Assembly (NCBI GenBank): GCA_028571685.1
Contig: CM053140.1
Location: forward strand, 153,931,701 to 153,995,700
Direction: 5' to 3'
Source of the DNA: Heterohyrax brucei
Taxonomy: Eukaryota > Chordata > Mammalia > Hyracoidea > Procaviidae
DNA: 64,000 bases
The notes under the pieces were generated by a model. It worked only from the letters and a program-made list of their open reading frames with translations, made no database searches and had not been told where the DNA came from. How positions within the stretch are numbered: the stretch's first letter is position 1; every line of letters begins with the position of its first letter. The translations under genes were made by a program, and so were the position numbers. Below, piece by piece: positions 57,107 through 64,000 of the stretch.

Positions 57107-57254
57107 ATTCTGTCATATCAATTTTGAGTCCTAGTGACCGTATAAGACAGAGTACAATTGTCCCATAGAGTTTTCAACGGGCACCTGGTGGATTCAAACT
57201 GCCAACTTTTTGGTTCGCAGCATAGCACTTAACCAGTTTGCCCCCAGAGTTTCT
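57107..57254 (-). mobile_element. AfroSINE
   Basis: Minus strand; abuts the next RTE fragment. Confidence 0.8.
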
Positions 57255-57565
57255 TGTTGTTGCTAGGTGCTGTGGAGTTGGTTCTGACTCATAGCAACCC
57301 TATGCACAAAGGAAAGAAATAATGCCCAGTCCTGTGCCGCACCCACAGTTGTTTTTATGCTTAAGCCTATTGTTGCAGCCAATGTGTTAATCCATCTGGT
57401 TAACATTCTTCTTTTTTGCTGAGCCTCCGCTCTGCCAAGCATGATATCCTGCTCCAGGAATTGATCCCTTCTGACATGTCCAAGTTTTGTGAGATGGAGT
57501 CTGCTATCTTTGCTTCCAAGGAGGACTGTTTGTACTTCTTCCAGAACAGAGTCTATAGATTCTCA
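57255..57565 (-). mobile_element. RTE LINE 3' end
   Basis: TGTTGTTGCTAGGTGCTG tail, then reversed coding sequence including CTGCTCCAGGAATTGATCC. The 85-codon plus frame at 57416-57673 is antisense and spurious. Confidence 0.82.
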
Positions 57566-57785
57566 AATTATGACTTTTACTCTGTGATACTATTTAAAGC
57601 AAGACAAGTCATAAGATGTGAGAAAATATTAGCAATGCACATATCTGTCAAAGGGTTTTATGAGAATTTTTAAAGAAAACTTAAAAATTAGTAGTAAGAA
57701 AATAAATATTTTAAAAACAGTAAAAGCTTTTAATAGACTTTTCATCAAGTGAAATAACCAGTATCAGCACTAAACCCTAAAAACG

Positions 57786-57818
57786 AAAGCCACCACCATC
57801 AAGTGGATTCCAACTCAT
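57786..57818 (-). mobile_element. RTE/SINE tail-only fragment
   Basis: CACCATCAAGTGGATTCCAA only; no body. Lies directly before a plus AfroSINE, forming an inverted pair. Confidence 0.58.
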
Positions 57819-57819
57819 A

Positions 57820-57970
57820 GGAAACCATGGCACAATGGTTGAGTGCTACAGCTGCAAACCAGAAGATCCGTAAGTTGAATCCACCAGGCACTTTTTGGAA
57901 ACTCTGTGGGGCAGTTCTACCCCATCCTACAGGATCACTATGAGTTGGAATCGACTTGACAGCAACAGAC
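57820..57970 (+). mobile_element. AfroSINE
   Basis: Plus strand (GCACAATGGTTGAGTGC head; GGGGCAGTTCTACC; GAGTTGGAATCGACTTGAC tail). Confidence 0.86.
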
Positions 57971-58009
57971 TCCAATCCACAGCCTGGTCTTTCTTCTTAT
58001 AAATTTTTA

Positions 58010-58370
58010 AAACATAACCCCCCTTTTCTCTACAATTTTTTTATCTGCTTGATCTATTGATTTCTTATTGTGGTTTCTCCTACTATGACTAAAATTTTAT
58101 CCACTTACTTCTGTATCCTTAAATACTATGGTTTTTATATTTCAGTGTTTATAAGTCATTTTACCATTGTATGGAATTCTTGCTGTTATTAGTAATTATG
58201 TTTTTTATTTCCATAACTTTGTTTTAAGTTATATTCTGTATGACATTAACATAGCCAAGCCAACCTTGTTCTGTTAGACTTTGTATAGTTCATCTATTTT
58301 CATTTTACAGGATCTTTATTTTTGAAATTCTTTTGTTACTTATCTCTAGTTCATCTCTTCCAATTTTTTT
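58010..58370 (-). mobile_element. Possible old L1 fragment
   Basis: T-rich sequence loosely following antisense L1 ORF2 (CTTGATCTATTGATTTCTTA). Weak. Confidence 0.35.
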
Positions 58371-58435
58371 TTTTTTTTTACCTCTGGAGGTAGACTTTCT
58401 AAGCCAGTATCAAAGCATCTGAGTTTTAGTAAATG

Positions 58436-58437
<2 letters not shown>

Positions 58438-58477
<40 letters not shown>
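58438..58477. repeat. (CA)n microsatellite
   Basis: About 19 uninterrupted CA units. Confidence 0.93.
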
Positions 58478-58481
<4 letters not shown>

Positions 58482-58894
58482 ATTGTTTGAGTGAATTTCT
58501 TATTTCCAAGATTTCTGATAGGGACGTTTTCATATCCATCTGTTCTTGTTTAATTCCTTAGTTACATAACGATTATGTATACATTTTTACGTGTGTTATT
58601 CTTTCTTTTTTCTGTCTGGAAACTAATTCGATTTTCAAGTGTCTGTTTCAGGGTGTTCTATTACATTGATTTTTTTCTCAGAAGTGAATCCATATAAACA
58701 TCATTTTGAGTTAATTTTTATTACCTTCTCTTTTGTGATATATCCCTATGCGATGTGGAATTTGGGTTTGTACGGTAATTCTTAGGGAGCTGCTTACACT
58801 CACATACTCCCTTTCTTATTCTCCCTTTCTCTGTGTATTCACCTTCACAGTTCCTCAGTTGAGCAATCTGAATCCCAGAAGCTCCAAACATAAA

Positions 58895-58936
58895 AAGCCA
58901 AGCCAGCCAAGTGCCGTCGAGTTGGATCCGACTCAT
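58895..58936 (-). mobile_element. RTE/SINE tail-only micro-insertion
   Basis: GCCAAGTGCCGTCGAGTTGG followed by ATCCGACTCATC: the terminal 40 bp of the shared tail in reverse, with CpGs kept. No body or head. Confidence 0.75.
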
Positions 58937-59507
58937 CTTAAATTGGAAAATCATTTTTTTTAGCCTATGGAGTTAAAGGAACTATAGACAGAGATTCTGG
59001 ATCAGTGAGAAGTCTCACTCATTTCCAGTCCTGGAAGATACATGTGAATGTTTATCTCTTCCCAGGTAATCAGCTTTCATAGAGGCCAAAACTCCAGTCA
59101 GTGTTTCTGAATAACTTTCCTAAACACTTTTTATGTTTGGGGAGCTCTATCCCAGTCCCTGATCAAGGCTAACTTTGATCATACATGCTATACAGAGTGT
59201 TTGTAATTCTGTCCTCCCTACTCCACCAATAGTAGAACTCTTAGTTGCTTCTAGACCTGGGGCTTAGGGGACTTTTAATTCTCCAGCCCCATCTATCATT
59301 TTATATTTCTTCTCCTCTCCCTGATTTCTGATTCAAAGGGAATTCAACAGTGATTTGGGGCTGGTTATACATTTTTAAAATTCTCAGTCTTACAAACTTA
59401 CCTATCATTTCTACATATTTGGAGCCAAAGCAGTCCCTTTATAATACCATTTGGTCAAGAGTTGATTTCATTATTTATGAAGTTATCCTTTGTGCTAAAC
59501 AGAATAA

Positions 59508-60118
59508 TGTTTTCCTTACCCGTAAATATGACTATATCCTAATCCTTGGAACCTGTGAATATGTTACATGACGAAAAGGGAACTGAATAAAGAATTATCT
59601 CCCTTGAGAAAGGGAAATTATCCTGAATTGTCTGGGTGGGCCAATGTAATCACATGTAAATGTGGAAGAGGAGGGCAGAATTCTTGTTCAGAAAGATATG
59701 GCAGAAGAAAGGTAGTGAAAATTTAAAAGTGATGGAGACTCTACTCTGCTCACTCTGAAGACCGAAGAAGGGAGCCACAAGCCAAGGAATGCAGCCAAAA
59801 GCCAAGTGCCGTCGAGTCGAATCCGACTCATAGGCAACATCTAAAAACTGGGAACAGACCTCAACTGTTAGCTAGCAAGGAAATAAAGGCTGTTTTACAA
59901 CCACAATACAATCAACACTGTCAACAACCTAAATTAGCAAGGATTTGTTTCTGCTCTAGATTCACCAGAAAAGAACACAGCCATGCCAACACACTTTTAA
60001 GCTTGGTAGGCCCTGCATCAGCCTTCTGACCTGTGGAACTGTGGGATAATAAATCGGTGTTATGTTAGGCCACTAAACTTGTGGTAACCGGTTGGGGGAG
60101 CAACAGGAAGCTAATACA
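59508..60118 (+). mobile_element. LTR-like repeat, ERVL/MaLR type
   Basis: Starts near TGTTTTCCTTACCCG and ends GGAAGCTAATACA, with GGATAATAAATCGGTGTTAT before the end, an order I associate with mammalian MaLR-type LTRs. No internal region and no clear target duplication; old. It contains a tail-only insertion at 59795-59833. Confidence 0.6.
59795..59833 (-). mobile_element. RTE/SINE tail-only micro-insertion in an LTR-like element
   Basis: AAAGCCAAGTGCCGTCGAGT, then CGAATCCGACTCATAG. It interrupts AATGCAG / GCAACATC of the host repeat. CpGs are intact, so it is probably young. Confidence 0.75.
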
Positions 60119-61077
60119 ATATAGATGTCACAGTTCTCATAATTACAAGCGATAAAAGATAACCTCAACTAATTCTGCATCAGTTGGGTTCTTTAAAATG
60201 ATATATGGCAATTCACAGACTTGGTGGGAGGACTTGCAATCCAATTTTAAGGCTAATTTTCCTAAAACAAAACTCCAAACTAAATCATAGCTATAGACAA
60301 AGGATAATTCTGTTGCTTGAGAGAGCACTCAAGAAATGACTGCTTTCTGTGTCCACTGATACAGATGTGAACTAGGAAATCTGTTTTATAACCACCATAA
60401 AGTGCTACCATTGCCACTATCACTGCAATTACCCAAAGTCCAACACTTTTGCCATTGCACATGAGAGTGAAAATCAAAACTCTATAAACAGTGGTTTCTG
60501 AGAGTGCTTATTCCTAAATTGAAGTCTTATTACTGTACAGCTACTGGTAGTTTCTAAGTCATATTCCTTTATGATAGTTTCAGGGCCTGCCTAGGAGTGG
60601 CGTTTCTACTCCTGTATTAGGGAATTAAGGTTCATTATATGAGAATATCCACAAATATATGCACGATTTGAAATAAACTACACATAATACTGATACAGTT
60701 AGAATGAACTAAAACAATGGATTTATTATAATATATCTGGAACACTATAATATGTGAATATATTGGTGAGATATGTAATTATGCAGATAAACACAGATGA
60801 GTATATAAAACAGGTCTACAACAGAAAGGGAGACAAGATTAAATCAGATGGACAATAATTCCAGTTCCTCTGGTTATAGAACACGGTCCTATTAATATCT
60901 TAGATTTATTTTAACAAATTACAATTTCAAACAAGTTAATTAAATAGTGATCCTATACCATTCAAATAAAAGAATCTTACAAATTTCACTTGGAGTACAC
61001 ACTAAGGAGGATGTCAGAGGTATTTTAAATAGAGGATTAAAAAGGGTGATCTTATAGGGATACCAAAAAAGAAAGAA
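60119..61077. other. Unassigned sequence
   Basis: AT-rich; no gene or repeat recognised. Confidence 0.35.
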
Positions 61078-61079
61078 AG

Positions 61080-61241
61080 AAAAACCTCATTGCTGTCAAG
61101 TTGATTCTAACTCACAGCAACTCTATAGGACAGAGCAGAACTGCCCCATAGGGTTTCCAAGGAGCACCTGATGGATTTGAACTGCTGACCTTTGAGTGTG
61201 AAGCTGCAGCACTCAGCTGCTATGCTACCAGGGTTTCCATA
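61080..61241 (-). mobile_element. AfroSINE
   Basis: Minus strand, well preserved: CTGCCCCATAGGGTTTCC and TGCTACCAGGGTTTCC. Confidence 0.87.
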
Positions 61242-62132
61242 TAAGGAGGATGTGAATGGAACATTTTGATCCTGTGTGCCAGGGTATATCTTCTAGTCAT
61301 TTCTCCCACTGACATTATTTCTACTACTTAAGTTTCCATATATTTATTGCATCAATTTCCATAAATCTATATCATCTCACCTAGCTTTGTTAATCCCTTG
61401 ATATCCTTACTAATATCTGACACAAAGCCCTGGGTGTTGCCAGAAAGGGAACTAACTCACTTTTGTACATAACAAAATCAAAAGTAACCTAAATGTCCAG
61501 AAATAAGCATTTGGGGAATACTATATGCACTATTCTTAAAATTAGTATCCTATGCAGATATTAAAAACAATGGTAGGAATCTACTTTCATATATTGGCAT
61601 AGAAATGCTAAAATATACTACAAATGATAAATCCAGAATAGCACCCAGTGTGATTTACCTTAGTAACATGTTACTTTTACATGATATATTTTTGTATGAG
61701 TACGACTGGGAGATTTCTACTAGTTTCAGTCATCTTTCTTCAGTGATGAATTTCACTTTTAATTACTTAATTTATATCGAATTATTTTGATTTTCTATTT
61801 TTCTAAAATAATTACATCACTTATGCATTTAAAATACATATGAAGTATAAAATATTTACAGGACTAATATTAATTCAATTATCTGTCATTATACTAATAT
61901 GCATACTAATATGCAGAACTATTTCTTGTTGTGCATAACTGGTCCCCCTCCCACACTTCATTAATTTGTTGTCATTTTCAGTACAAATTCCTGGATCTTA
62001 TAATCACCTTGAAGTGCTAGCAATGAATAATACAAAAGCACTAAACTGAATTTACTCTGAACTATATATAGCTGTTGATAAAAACTAAAATTTGAAAACT
62101 TTCTTTAGAGACCAGGTACCAATGAGAATATT
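61242..62132. other. Unassigned sequence
   Basis: AT-rich; no gene or repeat recognised. Confidence 0.35.
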
Positions 62133-62358
62133 ATACAAAGTCTGACAATTAAGTCCACGAACTTAATTGTTTTAAGTGCTACATACCTCACTGCTGAATA
62201 TCACTATGATCACCTTCCAAATATTCCCCTTGGGAAGCTGTGCACCGATGCCTGCACCTAGACCACACTTCAGAGCAATTTTGGAACTCTTTCTGGATTG
62301 GCAATTGTGCACACTGGCAAGTTGGTGAACTTAATTATATAGTTGTCTGTGGGGGGAT
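62133..62358 (+). mobile_element. Mariner-derived foldback element (copy E), left arm only
   Basis: TCTGACAATTAAGTCCACGA terminus, antisense left arm (CCCTTGGGAAGCTGTGCACC), then the start of the central part; truncated. Confidence 0.72.
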
Positions 62359-63170
62359 TATTATGACTGAAACGGCCATGTTTTCAAACCTGATAGGAAG
62401 CACAATTTGCAGGCGGGGGCAGGGATAAGGATTAGGCTGTGTGAGGGAGCTGAACAGCAAGAGAAGGTAATTCCCTTGGAAATTTTGCAACTATATGGTA
62501 TGTCTGCTAGGTAAAATCTGCTTTCCATCTACCAAATTAGGGAAAAATATCAATGAACATTTTACATTTTTTGCTCATAGGCTCATTTGATTAATGATGT
62601 TAGCTGAGGAGAATCAGTTACCAAAAGCACATTCTGCACCGGGAAATCCCAAGAGCCAGTCACAAAGGGATATTTATGGGAGAGTATGAGAGATTTATGC
62701 TGTTTATGTAAAGCACTATATGTCTTAGATGATAGTTTGTTTATCGCTACTTCAGAATAGGAATTCCAAAAATATACATGCTGTGAAAGATACCATAACG
62801 GAAAGAGAGCCACAACGTGATAAATGCGAGTCCTGCTTCAAGAACAAACTGCTATCAGATAACCCAATGTCTTAAAAAATTTATGGAAGCAGAGTGCCCA
62901 GTCACAGGCACTTATTGTCTGAAAAGAGAAAAGGATGACATATACAGTAGCATATGTGTTTCTAACTTTATTTTCTGGAATTCATATTGGAACACATATT
63001 TGAAAATTGCGTGTTTGCCATTCCTTATAACTCTGAGTGACTCAGAAGTAAGAAACAATGTTGTCCACATTCAAGGAGAGTTTTTTCTGTGATGCTGAGA
63101 GCACATTAAATTGTGGGAAAAATACATTAGTTATCGAAAACTCTACTATAATCCAGGATATATTTGTAAT
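62359..63170. other. Unassigned sequence
   Basis: No gene or repeat recognised. A 91-codon plus frame at 62817-63092 has no family features. Confidence 0.35.
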
Positions 63171-63174
63171 ACAA

Positions 63175-63355
63175 ATTATTGTTTCTATTGTTTATCAAGT
63201 GTGCCAGGCATGTGAAATACTATTCATTTCCAAATTTACTCTGCCAGATGTCTAATTTTATTGATATTAGCAAGTTAGGAAACAAAGGTTAGGTGACTAA
63301 GTCAATGATCAGCTTTAAATACTTCTGTTAGATAACTCTAAAGGTTCTACTGCTC
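63175..63355 (-). mobile_element. MIR SINE
   Basis: GTGTGCCAGGCATGTGAAAT, then AGGAAACAAAGGTTAGGTGA and GATAACTCTAAAGGTTCTAC follow inverted MIR order. Confidence 0.65.
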
Positions 63356-63637
63356 TCATGGAGTCTTGTGTCTTCATTTGTTTGCCAGTCGGTTGTTTAT
63401 GAGCTCAAGCATCGTTATACCTCTCTGTGGTTATTTTTCAGTCCCAAGTAGACAGTGTCCTCCTACAAAATGGTTTAATATCTTCTTTTAACAGACATTT
63501 TTATGACCTATAAATGCAAGTTTCAGTTTAATTTTTTTATTCTTGTCCAGACAGGTAACTAGAAATTAAAACCCAAAACTACATTAGAGCAGAGTTGGAG
63601 ACAAAAATTTTCAAGTGAAACATCTTCTCCATAGTAC

Positions 63638-63757
63638 TATCAACAAAAAAGGTCAGCAGTTCGAATCTACCAGGCACTATTTGGAAACCATATGAGGCAG
63701 TTCTATTTCATCTCATACAGTAGCTGTAAGTCAGAATCAACTCAAGGGCAACAGGTT
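63638..63757 (+). mobile_element. 5'-truncated AfroSINE
   Basis: Begins at the B-box region (GGTCAGCAGTTCGAATCTAC) and runs to the tail (AGTCAGAATCAACTCAAGG). Confidence 0.84.
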
Positions 63758-63777
63758 TTTCTGTTTGGCTTTTTTTA

Positions 63778-63925
63778 TACCTGTACAGTGATTAAGTGTT
63801 AGGCTGCTAAGAAAAAGGTCAGTAGTTTGAATCCACCAGCTGCTCCCTGGAAACCCTCTGGAGACATTCTACTGGGTCCTGCAGTTGCACTATAACTTGT
63901 GAATCGAGTTGCTGGCGAGAGCTTT
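63778..63925 (+). mobile_element. AfroSINE
   Basis: Plus strand, 20 bp after the previous copy in tandem orientation; head GTACAGTGATTAAGTGTTAG, tail ending TTGCTGGCGAGAGC. Confidence 0.82.
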
Positions 63926-64000
63926 TTAGTTTATATCCAACCACATCATTTACATCTTGTCAGCATACTTTGTGGCTGTGCCTATTTATTTCAGTCCAAC

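Larger units (their letters stand above)
55560..57780 (+). mobile_element. Old L1 ORF2 to 3' end, shattered
   Basis: GATGCAAGCAAAGAAACAC, then TCAAAATTGTAGCTGGA, and at the end GAGAAAATATTAGCAATGC and CTTTTCATCAAGTGAA follow ORF2 order. Interrupted by two RTE pieces and two AfroSINEs between 56530 and 57565. Confidence 0.7.

Noticed and set aside
1-64000. CRISPR arrays, operons, riboswitches or bacterial-type systems
   Set aside because: The window is mammalian nuclear DNA; dispersed SINEs are not regularly spaced repeats with unique spacers.

Overview
The window is AT-rich mammalian nuclear DNA with no recognisable host gene, tRNA or other functional RNA gene. No open frame exceeds about 146 codons, and the frames I examined cross repeats or lie antisense to them. 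The repeats point to an afrotherian, most likely a paenungulate such as elephant. There are about 40 copies of tRNA-headed AfroSINEs, several copies of a BovB-like RTE LINE whose 3' tail the SINEs share, young 5'-truncated L1 insertions with a distinctive 3' UTR, a mariner-derived family, ERVL/MaLR-type LTRs and a few old MIRs. I assigned families from memory of consensus sequences, not from a database search.

Layout. 1-6.8 kb is one long degenerate L1 (+), interrupted by a mariner-derived foldback element and two AfroSINEs. 6.9-11.2 kb holds an inverted L1 3' UTR and mostly anonymous sequence. 11.2-13.3 kb is the longest RTE LINE copy, with recognisable reverse-transcriptase motifs. 13.4-21.5 kb has a second foldback element, AfroSINEs, an RTE 3' end and a 2.3 kb L1. 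22-24.4 kb is a three-deep nest (LTR, then RTE, then AfroSINE). 24.7-36.8 kb mixes an old L1, RTE pieces, AfroSINEs, foldback copies and a young inverted L1. 36.8-41.3 kb is the most repeat-poor part. 41.3-46.6 kb is a dense nest of SINEs and LTRs, including two solo LTRs with intact 5-bp target duplications and a tRNA-Gly-headed SINE. 46.6-54 kb is anonymous DNA plus two L1 3' ends, one with an internal 257-bp tandem duplication. 54.2-60.1 kb has a young inverted L1, a shattered old L1, RTE pieces and an LTR-like element. The last 4 kb has a fifth foldback fragment, a MIR and two SINEs.

How the parts relate. The RTE LINE, the AfroSINEs, the tRNA-Gly SINE, an ORF-less RTE derivative and a set of insertions only 25-45 bp long all end in the same RTE-type 3' tail. 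This is what one would expect if the RTE enzyme mobilised them. The clearest case is a 28-bp tail-only insertion with a perfect 8-bp target duplication inside an L1. The second notable system is a mariner-derived family in at least five copies. The transposase 3' region appears on both sides in opposite orientation, so the elements and any transcripts could fold into long hairpins. I saw no new enzymatic or defence system.
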